NCBI RefSeq assembly: GCF_001006325.2
Contig: NZ_LBIA02000001.1
Coordinates: 248,001-312,000 of the forward strand
Reading direction: 5' to 3'
DNA: 64,000 nt
Origin: Afipia massiliensis
GTDB taxonomy: Bacteria; Pseudomonadota; Alphaproteobacteria; Rhizobiales; Xanthobacteraceae
Positions 38,524-45,879 of this stretch are shown piece by piece (the first letter of the stretch is position 1; each line of letters opens with the position of its first letter). The notes beneath the pieces were generated by a model, which was not told the DNA's origin, ran no database searches, and worked only from the letters and a program-made list of their open reading frames with translations. A program made the position numbers and the translations under genes.

Positions 38524-38948
38524 CCCTGCGCCGCATCAAGGACCTCAATGTTCCGATGCCCGTCATTGTCATCACCGGGCACGGCGATGTCCCCCTCGCC
38601 GTCGAGGCGATGAAGCTGGGTGCGTTCGATTTCCTGGAAAAGCCATTCGACGATGAAGCGATGGTCACCGCCGTCCGGCTCGCGCTCAACCGTTCCAAAC
38701 AAGCCGAGAAGGCGAGCGCGGATCGCGCAGATCTTGACAAGCGCATCACCTCGCTGTCGAGCCGAGAGCGAGACGTGCTCAATGGTCTGATTGCGGGGCA
38801 TTCCAACAAGATCATTGCCGCGAATCTCTCAATCAGCCCGCGTACGGTGGAGATCTATCGAGCGAATGTCATGACCAAGATGCAGGCGGAAAGCCTGTCC
38901 GAACTGGTCCGCATGGCGATCACCGCAGGATTGGCCGGCTCGGACTGA
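38523..38948 (+). pseudogene. fixJ: fixJ, 5' truncated response regulator
   Basis: FixJ is the response regulator of the oxygen-sensing FixL/FixJ pair. From about 38523 the frame reads ALRRIKDLNVPMPVIVITGH, LAVEAMKLGAFDFLEKPFDD and the LuxR-type DNA-binding domain (LSSRERDVLNGLIAGHSNKI, SPRTVEIYRANVMTKMQAES), as in Bradyrhizobium FixJ. The first 60 or so residues, with the phosphorylated Asp, are missing; the frame upstream is unrelated sequence complementary to napB/napC. No fixL is present. The remaining C-terminal domain could at most act without phosphorylation control. Confidence 0.8.
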
Positions 38949-38962
38949 TCCCGATCGAAATC

Positions 38963-38976
38963 TTGACACAGATCAA
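38963..38976. promoter_or_regulatory. FixK/FNR-type box TTGA-N6-TCAA
   Basis: TTGA (38963-38966) and TCAA (38973-38976) with six bases between match the FixK/FNR consensus. It lies 73-86 bases before the likely start of the receiver gene at 39049, a fitting position for activation under low oxygen by a FixK protein encoded elsewhere. Confidence 0.7.
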
Positions 38977-39048
38977 GACAGCTCCCGCGCGGATGTGGCG
39001 TATGAATTGATCGCCGGACCAAACGCGGCGCAGTTGACCGGTCGCCAC

Positions 39049-39426
39049 ATGGGACAGATGGACATCGCCGCGCCGAAGACGATCCTTGTCGTGGACGACG
39101 ATGCGGCACTGCGCAATTCCCTGGAATTCAGTCTTGGCATCGAGGGTTACGACGTTCGCGCTTACGCCAGCGGGTTCGCGTTGCTCGCCGAGGCCGACTT
39201 CCCGGAAAGCGGATGCGTGATCATCGATCAACGTCTACCCGACATTCAAGGTCTCAAGCTGATCGACGTCCTCCGTGAACGCGCGATCATGCTACCGGCG
39301 ATCCTCGTGACGACGCACCCGACACCCGCGCTCCGCCGCCACGCCGCAGTGGCCAATGTGCCGATCGTCGAGAAGCCTTTCCTCACCGGGATGCTGTTTC
39401 AACGGATCAGCGCCGCGTTCAAATAG
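39049..39426 (+). CDS. Single-domain response regulator next to fixJ
   Basis: 125 residues from the ATG at 39049 (a GTG at 38995 and an ATG at 39058 are also in frame). It is a lone receiver domain: acidic pair in VVDDDAALRNS, phospho-acceptor Asp in CVIIDQRLPD, Thr in ILVTTHPT and Lys in VEKPF. No output domain. Its place directly after fixJ corresponds to the small receiver gene between fixJ and fixK2 in Bradyrhizobium. The FixK box upstream suggests it is still controlled by oxygen although its partners are lost. Confidence 0.85.
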   Translation: MGQMDIAAPKTILVVDDDAALRNSLEFSLGIEGYDVRAYASGFALLAEADFPESGCVIIDQRLPDIQGLKLIDVLRERAIMLPAILVTTHPTPALRRHAAVANVPIVEKPFLTGMLFQRISAAFK

Positions 39427-39765
39427 CTCGCATAAATAGCGCGCCGTCTGCAATCGCGCCGGACGGCGCAAACCTCCAGACTCCGATCTCCGCCGGGTGA
39501 AAGTACAGGAATTACTCGGTAATTTGCATTGAAGGCACCGTGCACAATGGCCCGCCGAGAGGGTGAAAATGAGGGCTGGTATACGATTGTTATGTATACC
39601 AACTTGCGCTAGACACTGGCGCCCCTTCCCCGAAGGGTTTTTCCCCTGTGATGTTTAAGGGTCTGGCCTCGCCGTTCCTTTGCCCAGGCAGGATTTCTGA
39701 TGTAGCGGACCTTCCCCGCCCGGCTTCGGTTGTGGCGTTAAGGCATAAATTTTGGACGAGAGAGC
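39427..39765. promoter_or_regulatory. Intergenic region with dyad GGTATAC-N9-GTATACC
   Basis: The 339 bases hold no recognisable gene. GGTATAC (39578-39584) and GTATACC (39594-39600) are exact complements around nine bases, about 165 bases before the reductase-like gene. It is a candidate operator; the regulator is not known. Confidence 0.5.
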
Positions 39766-40827
39766 ATGGCGCGCAATATTCTGATTCTTGGAGCCTCGTA
39801 TGGCTCACTGCTGGCGACAAAGCTGCTGATGGCCGGTCACAACGTGACCCTGGTTTGCCGGACGAAGACTGCAGAGCTCATCAACCGCGAGGGTACCGAG
39901 GTTCGCATCAAGTTGCGTGATGAGCCGGCGCACCGCTCAATCTTTTCACGCGATCTGCCCGGGAAGCTGGACGCGACCTCGCCCGACAAGGTCGACCTTT
40001 CCCGTTATGATCTGGTTGCTCTTGCCATGCAGGAGCCGCAATACACCAACCACACGATCCGCGTTCTGATGATCAAGATCGCCGCGGCGAATCTGCCTTG
40101 TCTTTCGATCATGAACATGCCGCCCCTGCCCTATCTCAAGCGGATTCAGGGACTGGCGGGCATGGACCTCGAAGAGGCCTATACCAATGCGCAGGTATGG
40201 GAACGGTTCAAGCCGGGACTGGTGACGCTTTGCTCGCCTGATCCTCAGGCCTTCCGTCCGCCGGAAGAAGCGGCGAATGTCCTGCACGTGGGCCTGCCGA
40301 CAAACTTCAAGGCCGCGACGTTTGAAGATGAAGCTCACAACAAGTTGCTGCGCGAGCTGGAAGCGGACATCGACGCAGTGAGGCTGGACGGCCGGGACGT
40401 CCCCGTGAAGCTCAAAGTGTTCGATTCGCTGTTCGTCCCGCTGGCGAAATGGTCGATGCTGCTGACCGGGAATTACCGCTGCATCACGCCGGGCGACCCT
40501 CAGCCAATCCGCGAGGCAGTGCACGGTGACTTGAACCTCTCGAAGTCGATCTACAACCATGTCGATGCGGTTGCCCGAAAGCTCGGTGCGGATCCCGCAG
40601 ATCAGGTACCTTTCGAGAAATACGCCAAAGCGGCGGAAAGCCTTCTCAAGCCGTCGTCGGCGGCACGCGCGGTGGCCAGCGGTGCGCCGTTCATTGAGCG
40701 GGTCGATCTGCTGGTGAAGCTGATTTCGCATCAGCTGGGCATGCCCAATGCTGAAATCGACCGCACGGTCCAAGTCGTTGATCAAAAACTCAGCGAGAAG
40801 ATCGTGGTGGGTGGATCGAGCGCATAA
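39766..40827 (+). CDS. Ketopantoate reductase (PanE/ApbA)-like dehydrogenase
   Basis: 353 residues with a Rossmann N-terminus (ILILGASYGSLLATKLLMAGH, GxxxGxxx instead of the more usual GxGxxG) followed by a longer helical C-terminal part than in true PanE (about 300 residues). The family reduces 2-keto acids with NADPH; this member is divergent and probably acts on another keto compound. It is convergent with the molybdenum hydroxylase operon, whose last stop lies about 170 bases away. Confidence 0.75.
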   Translation: MARNILILGASYGSLLATKLLMAGHNVTLVCRTKTAELINREGTEVRIKLRDEPAHRSIFSRDLPGKLDATSPDKVDLSRYDLVALAMQEPQYTNHTIRVLMIKIAAANLPCLSIMNMPPLPYLKRIQGLAGMDLEEAYTNAQVWERFKPGLVTLCSPDPQAFRPPEEAANVLHVGLPTNFKAATFEDEAHNKLLRELEADIDAVRLDGRDVPVKLKVFDSLFVPLAKWSMLLTGNYRCITPGDPQPIREAVHGDLNLSKSIYNHVDAVARKLGADPADQVPFEKYAKAAESLLKPSSAARAVASGAPFIERVDLLVKLISHQLGMPNAEIDRTVQVVDQKLSEKIVVGGSSA

Positions 40828-40994
40828 ACAAGCGGTTGGGCCATTGAGTTCGAAGAACGGCTCGACTTGGCATCTTCGCGGGTGTCGCCGATCGCATGGT
40901 CGGCATCCCGCACGTTTAGACTTTACGTTGCAGGGCTTTCAGGCTCGGCGGTTGGCTGAGCTGAAGTTTTGCCTGATCAAGTTCCTCATACTTG

Positions 40995-41765
40995 TTAGAT
41001 AGCGAGGACTTCCCCAATCCGCCCGCGAATGAGCTCCCGCTCCTCGGGCCCGATCGCCGTCGCAAAGCTCACGTCATATGCGATCATTGCCGGCCGCTTA
41101 AGAACGACGATGCGATCGCCAATTTCCAGCGCCTCGCCGATGTTATGCGTGATGAACACCGCCGTCTTTCCATTTTCCTTGACGAGTTTCACAAACTCCG
41201 CCCGCAACCGAGTGGCAGTCATTTCGTCGAGCGCGGAAAACGGTTCGTCGCAAAGAAGAATGCTCGCATTCGTGGCAAATGCGCGGGCTATCGAAACCCG
41301 CTGACGCATGCCACCGGAAAGAGCGTGTGGATAGTCGTTCTCGTGACCTTCCAGTCCCAGTTTCGTCAACCAGAGCTGCGCTGTTGCTCGACGCTCGGCC
41401 ACTGGTGTATCGAGCATCTCAAGACCTAATTCGACGTTTTGAATCGCCGTTCGCCACGGCAAGAGCCGATCGTTCTGAAAGACGATGGCAATCTTTCCGC
41501 GAAACGAGTCAAAATCTGAAAAGGGATTGCGCCCGCTGACCCGAACGTCACCGCTGGTCGGTTCGGTCAAACCCGCAATCATGTTGAAGATCGTCGACTT
41601 GCCGCAGCCAGTCTTGCCGAGGATGGCCAGCATCTCACCGGACTTGACGTCAAGGTTGATCCGATCGACGGCGCGATAGCCGCCCTTCGAGCCCTCTTTG
41701 CCAAAAACCTTTGAGACGTTACCCAGATGGATCGCAGGCGTTGTCGTCTCGATGATAGCACTCAT
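40995..41765 (-). CDS. ABC transporter ATP-binding protein (SsuB/TauB type)
   Basis: 256 residues: Walker A GKTGCGKS (50-57), Q-loop VFQNDRLLPW, signature LSGGMRQ (149-155), Walker B ILLCDEP (169-175) and H-loop FITHNIGEA. It is the last gene of the ten-gene operon and overlaps the permease by four bases. The ligand is not deducible from this subunit, but the operon's molybdenum hydroxylase suggests an aromatic or heterocyclic acid. Confidence 0.93.
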   Translation of the reverse strand: MSAIIETTTPAIHLGNVSKVFGKEGSKGGYRAVDRINLDVKSGEMLAILGKTGCGKSTIFNMIAGLTEPTSGDVRVSGRNPFSDFDSFRGKIAIVFQNDRLLPWRTAIQNVELGLEMLDTPVAERRATAQLWLTKLGLEGHENDYPHALSGGMRQRVSIARAFATNASILLCDEPFSALDEMTATRLRAEFVKLVKENGKTAVFITHNIGEALEIGDRIVVLKRPAMIAYDVSFATAIGPEERELIRGRIGEVLAI

Positions 41766-42577
41766 ATTGCACGCTCCGAAACAGCCCGATAGCGGAAGGC
41801 CACATTCTCGATCAGAGTCAGCGCCGCCTGAACGATCAAAACAAAGAAAACCAACTGCAGAGTCCAGGCCAGCGCACCTGCCATATCAAACAGTTGCTGC
41901 TGCTGGAGCAATTGATATCCCACTCCTCCCGTCGCACCGACAAGCTCCGCCACCACAACGACGCGCGACGCATTACCGAGATTCACCTTCCACGCCGTCA
42001 GAATGTCGGGGAGAACCGCAGGAGCAATCATGACCCGGAACAGCTTCATTCGCGTGGGGCGGAAGCTGAACACCATCTCCATCAGATCCTTTGACATTGC
42101 GCGCAACGCGCCAAGAACCTGAAATGCAAAGGCGGGAAGCGTGGTCATGACCATGATGAAGAAAATGCGAAACTCGACCCCGTGAAACCAGATGATAGCG
42201 AACACGACCCACGAGAGCGCGGGAATGCCCTGGAACAGCGTCAGAATTGGCGACAGGAATTTGTCAACGGCTGGCGACCGCGCCATTAGCAACGCGAGCA
42301 CGCCACCAATAATAAACGCTCCTGCCAGTCCGGCGAGAATCCGCAAGACCGTCGCGAGGACGTCTGCAAACAATACTCCGCTGGAGAGAATATCCAGGCA
42401 ACGCCAGAATACATCAATCAGCGACGGAAACAGGAAGCGCGGAAAGAACAACGAGGCGAACTGCCATAGCGCAATGACCACCACAAACGGGAGGACAGAC
42501 ATGCCCAGGCGCTTTGCCGCCGACAGCATGCGTGCTGACGGCGACAGAGAAACGTCATCTAAGGTTTGGTCGCTCAC
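41762..42577 (-). CDS. ABC transporter permease (SsuC/TauC type)
   Basis: 271 residues with about six membrane spans; the cytoplasmic loop that docks on the ATPase is degenerate (FSFRPTRMKLFRVMIAPAVLPDILTAWKVNLG). The N-terminus is a cytoplasmic stretch of about 25 residues. It overlaps the binding-protein gene and the ATPase gene by four bases on each side, so the three subunits are translated together. Confidence 0.92.
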   Translation of the reverse strand: MSDQTLDDVSLSPSARMLSAAKRLGMSVLPFVVVIALWQFASLFFPRFLFPSLIDVFWRCLDILSSGVLFADVLATVLRILAGLAGAFIIGGVLALLMARSPAVDKFLSPILTLFQGIPALSWVVFAIIWFHGVEFRIFFIMVMTTLPAFAFQVLGALRAMSKDLMEMVFSFRPTRMKLFRVMIAPAVLPDILTAWKVNLGNASRVVVVAELVGATGGVGYQLLQQQQLFDMAGALAWTLQLVFFVLIVQAALTLIENVAFRYRAVSERAI

Positions 42578-43551
42578 TTACCCTGCCTCTTGTAGATCGT
42601 CGATGGATCCGGATCTGCATTTAGGAATGCAATCGACTTGCCGGCGGAATAAACTGACTTGATTTCCTTTTCGACATCAGAAGCCCACTTGACGTTCATC
42701 CCAAGTCGGTCGTTTGCCCGAATAAGCTCGCCAATCGCCTTCTGATCGTCAGGCGAGCCCTTGACGGCTATCAGCTTTGCAGCGTCATCCGGATGAGTTG
42801 CAACCCATTCGGCGGCTTCCTTGTAAGCCGCGAACAGCTTCTTCACGAGTTCTGGATTCTTCTCCGCCCAAGCCGAATGCGCGGCGACGCCCAGATATGG
42901 AATGTTGCGGCTGCCTGTGAATTTCTTCCAGCTCTCCGCAATGCCGATGTCAATCGTTTTGATACCCGGCTTTTTTGAATGCAACGTGGTGTAAGCGGGT
43001 TCCCAGAGCTGAACGGCCGTTGCGCGATCAGCCAGCGCGTAGCCGACGAGACCGGGCGTTGCAGTGTTAACGACGGAGAACTTCGCAGTATCGGCACCTG
43101 CTTGACGCGCGAACCAATCGAACATGACGTAGTTCGTCGTTCCCTTCGCCGCCGCAAGATCCTTGCCTTCCAGATCCTTCAGCGTCTTGATCTCCGGTCG
43201 CGATGTCACCACCGAGCCCCAGAAGTCAAAAAGATTGAAAAGATAGGTCACTTTAACGCCGCGCGTATCCGCGAGACCAACCGTCAACAGAGCCGCACTG
43301 CCGCCAAGCTGAAATTCGCCTGAATTGAACTGCGCAGTGTAGGCATCCGGGGTCCGCTCCTCGAACTTGATACGAAGACCATGCTTCTCATCCAGTTTGT
43401 GGGCCTTGATGACGGGCGGCAGAAACGCGCCCAGTGATGGAGCTCCGAAAACAACGATAGTGAGCTCTGCCGGCGCCTGAGCACGAACCGGGGCGCTGAC
43501 CAGCAGCATGGAGATACAAGCGAGGCTCGTGAAGAACTTGCGGGTTATCAT
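42574..43551 (-). CDS. ABC transporter substrate-binding protein (NMT1/SsuA type)
   Basis: 325 residues with a Sec signal (MITRKFFTSLACISMLLVSA, cleavage near RAQA) and the NMT1/SsuA fold (YTAQFNSGEFQLGGSAALLTVGL; LKDLEGKDLAAAKGTTNYVMF). It binds the solute in the periplasm. It follows the alpha/beta hydrolase by 33 bases, within the long operon starting at 50071. Confidence 0.9.
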   Translation of the reverse strand: MITRKFFTSLACISMLLVSAPVRAQAPAELTIVVFGAPSLGAFLPPVIKAHKLDEKHGLRIKFEERTPDAYTAQFNSGEFQLGGSAALLTVGLADTRGVKVTYLFNLFDFWGSVVTSRPEIKTLKDLEGKDLAAAKGTTNYVMFDWFARQAGADTAKFSVVNTATPGLVGYALADRATAVQLWEPAYTTLHSKKPGIKTIDIGIAESWKKFTGSRNIPYLGVAAHSAWAEKNPELVKKLFAAYKEAAEWVATHPDDAAKLIAVKGSPDDQKAIGELIRANDRLGMNVKWASDVEKEIKSVYSAGKSIAFLNADPDPSTIYKRQGK

Positions 43552-43584
43552 GTTATCCCTCCAGGTTTGTTGCTTTTTAGGGTC

Positions 43585-44403
43585 TTATTTATTGGTGTTG
43601 TTAAGCTTCAGAACGTCGCGGACGGTTTCCGCAAAAGCATCCGGTGCCTCCACGCAAGATATGTGAGCGGCATCAAGTGTCACGAGATCAGCCTGCGGAA
43701 TCGCCGCAACGATTTCCTCGGCGCGCGCAGGCGGCGTCGATGGATCGCGTTGTCCAGCGATGACACGCACCGGGCATGAAATCCGTGACAGATTCGGCAA
43801 AACATTCGTCGTCGCCAATACTTCGCAGCAGCCTGCGTATCCGGCGGATGACGTGCCCGCAATCATCGCTGCGAGTTCGAGTACGCGCGACTCATGTTTG
43901 TCGCGGTATCCAGACGTCACCCAACGCTCCAGAGATGGCTGTACGAACGAAGAAACTCCACTCGAACGCGCGGTCGCAGCGCGATCACGCCACATCGATT
44001 CGGGCGGAAAATTTGCAGCCGTGTTAGCGAGAACCAGTCCGCTGATACGATCCGATGCGTGGATGCCGAGCCACATCGCAGTCAAGCCGCCGAGCGAAAC
44101 GCCGCATACGACGGCGTGCGGAATTTCAAGTGTATCGAGAACGGCGAGCACATCCTTGCCCAGCGTTTCGATCGTATAGCCGTTTATCGGCGCATCTGAA
44201 CGTCCGTGGCCGCGCGTGTCGTAGCGCACCAGGCACGCATGAGGTCCGAGACGTTCCGTGACTTCATCCCACATTGCAGAAGATGCTGCGAGCGAATTGC
44301 TGAAGACGATGGCCGGCTTGTCCAAAGCCCCCGATACGCTCACCGCAAGCCGGACGCCCGGTTCGACCTCGATATTCTGTACGTCTCGTACGGCAATGAT
44401 CAT
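43585..44403 (-). CDS. Alpha/beta hydrolase, enol-lactonase (PcaD)-like
   Basis: 272 residues from the ATG at 44403 (the frame opens 13 codons earlier, overlapping the CoxG gene). The nucleophile is S103 (CGVSLGGLTA), the oxyanion region is FSNSLAASSAMWD, the acid is in GQRDPSTP and the His in DAAHISC. The closest type is 3-oxoadipate enol-lactonase. In this operon it probably opens a lactone or hydrolyses a ring-cleavage or ester intermediate after hydroxylation. Confidence 0.85.
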   Translation of the reverse strand: MIIAVRDVQNIEVEPGVRLAVSVSGALDKPAIVFSNSLAASSAMWDEVTERLGPHACLVRYDTRGHGRSDAPINGYTIETLGKDVLAVLDTLEIPHAVVCGVSLGGLTAMWLGIHASDRISGLVLANTAANFPPESMWRDRAATARSSGVSSFVQPSLERWVTSGYRDKHESRVLELAAMIAGTSSAGYAGCCEVLATTNVLPNLSRISCPVRVIAGQRDPSTPPARAEEIVAAIPQADLVTLDAAHISCVEAPDAFAETVRDVLKLNNTNK

Positions 44404-44413
44404 ATCTGCCGTC

Positions 44414-44881
44414 CTACTCAGCCGCGCCCTGAGCCGGCACATCGAATTCCTTGCGCAGCGAAGTGAAGAATTTGGCTACCAAATGCTTCGATACGCTTCC
44501 CAGAATGCGCTGGCCCACGCCTGCAACAAGTCCACCGATTTCGCCAACACCTTGATAAGTCAGCTTCGATACATTCGGACCTTCCGCCGTGATCTCAAAC
44601 CGGGCCATGCCATTGCCGTGTCCAAGCGTACCTGCGCCGGAGACCTTGATGCTGCAGGTCTTGGGTGGCTCCTTGTCCGAAAGCGCGATCTCGCCTTCAA
44701 ACGAGCCTCCTACAGCGGCGACGCGCAACTGCATGTCGACCTTGTACGTATCGGGCGAGATTTCAGTCATGTTCTTGCAGCCTGGGACACAGCGCGTCAG
44801 CACGGTGGGATCGTTGAGCGCGACCCAGAGTGCGTCAACGGAGGCCTGGATTGTTTCTGTACCGCCGATGTCGAGCTTCAT
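44414..44881 (-). CDS. CoxG-like SRPBCC protein
   Basis: 155 residues of the CoxG/SRPBCC fold (ETIQASVDALWVALNDPTVL at the start, VPGCKNMTEISPDTYKVDM). CoxG of carbon monoxide dehydrogenase anchors the enzyme to the membrane and binds a hydrophobic ligand; relatives accompany many other molybdenum hydroxylases. It is placed between the amidohydrolase (nine bases) and the hydrolase. The last residues are charged without a membrane anchor. Confidence 0.85.
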   Translation of the reverse strand: MKLDIGGTETIQASVDALWVALNDPTVLTRCVPGCKNMTEISPDTYKVDMQLRVAAVGGSFEGEIALSDKEPPKTCSIKVSGAGTLGHGNGMARFEITAEGPNVSKLTYQGVGEIGGLVAGVGQRILGSVSKHLVAKFFTSLRKEFDVPAQGAAE

Positions 44882-44890
44882 GATGCCTCC

Positions 44891-45868
44891 TCAGATTCCG
44901 AAAAGACGCTGAGCGAGGCCACCGTTGATCGCGGCGCGCTCGGAGTCGGAAAACTGCGTGTCCGCGACGATCTTGAGCGGCGCCAGATCGCCAATTGGAA
45001 ATGGCATGTCAGACCCCATCATGATCCGGTCGGCACCTACAACATCCGCCAGGAAACGTAGTGTGCGCGTGTCTTGAACGATGGTGTCGTAATAGAGCGC
45101 GGCAAGTGCCGCATCGGGGTCACCGAGCTTGTCCTTGTCGAGCGAATAATTGCGCCGCAAGCGACCAATCACGTACGGCAACGCTGCTCCACCGATACCC
45201 GCAACAATCTTGGCATTCGGATAACGTGTGACGGTGCCGGAGTAGATCAGCCGGGACATGGCGATCAGCGTGTCGGTGATCCGACCGACGGCGTTGGCCA
45301 TCCCGTAATCATGAACGCGGTCATCGCCGCTCTCGAAAACAGGATGAATGAAGATGATCGAACCCAGTTCGTTTGCAGCCTCCCAGAACGGAGCCAATGT
45401 GGGGTCGTCGAGCACCCCGCCTTTGCCTTTGGGCTGAGTGCCGATCATGGCGCCCCTGAATCCCGAAGCATGAGCTTCGCGCAACACTTCCGCAGCAAGC
45501 GTCCCGTTCTGAAGCGGCACCGTCGCCAGGGGGATAAACCGCGGTTCGCTCTTGGCGGCCTGCGCAAGGTGAGAATTGATCAATCGGGACCAGCGCGCGC
45601 CTTCTTCCGCGGGTGTTTCATAACCAAACATATCGAGCCAGCCGCCGACGACCTGACGCTCGACCTTCTGTGTATCCATCCACTGCAGGCGAGCAGGCAC
45701 ATCACTGAGCGGCTTCGACACCGGTCGGGTCGGCTTGCCGCCGGCGAACGAAAACCCGAGGCTTCCACCCTCCTCGATCAGACGAATCGAAGGAAAGTTC
45801 GCGGCCTGCGAGCGGATCGCATCCAGCAAGCTTGGAGGAACAAGATGAGCGTGGCAGTCGATAATCAT
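44891..45868 (-). CDS. Amidohydrolase of the ACMSD (decarboxylase) family
   Basis: 325 residues of the metal-dependent amidohydrolase-2 family. The first metal pair is H6-x-H8 (MIIDCHAHLV), another ligand lies in FIHPVFES and the family end GSDMPFPIG is present. Members hydrolyse amides or decarboxylate aromatic and muconate-type acids (aminocarboxymuconate semialdehyde decarboxylase, gamma-resorcylate decarboxylase). In this operon either activity would make sense after ring hydroxylation. It is 11 bases from the Mo subunit gene. Confidence 0.85.
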   Translation of the reverse strand: MIIDCHAHLVPPSLLDAIRSQAANFPSIRLIEEGGSLGFSFAGGKPTRPVSKPLSDVPARLQWMDTQKVERQVVGGWLDMFGYETPAEEGARWSRLINSHLAQAAKSEPRFIPLATVPLQNGTLAAEVLREAHASGFRGAMIGTQPKGKGGVLDDPTLAPFWEAANELGSIIFIHPVFESGDDRVHDYGMANAVGRITDTLIAMSRLIYSGTVTRYPNAKIVAGIGGAALPYVIGRLRRNYSLDKDKLGDPDAALAALYYDTIVQDTRTLRFLADVVGADRIMMGSDMPFPIGDLAPLKIVADTQFSDSERAAINGGLAQRLFGI

Positions 45869-45879
45869 ACAGTTAGTCC

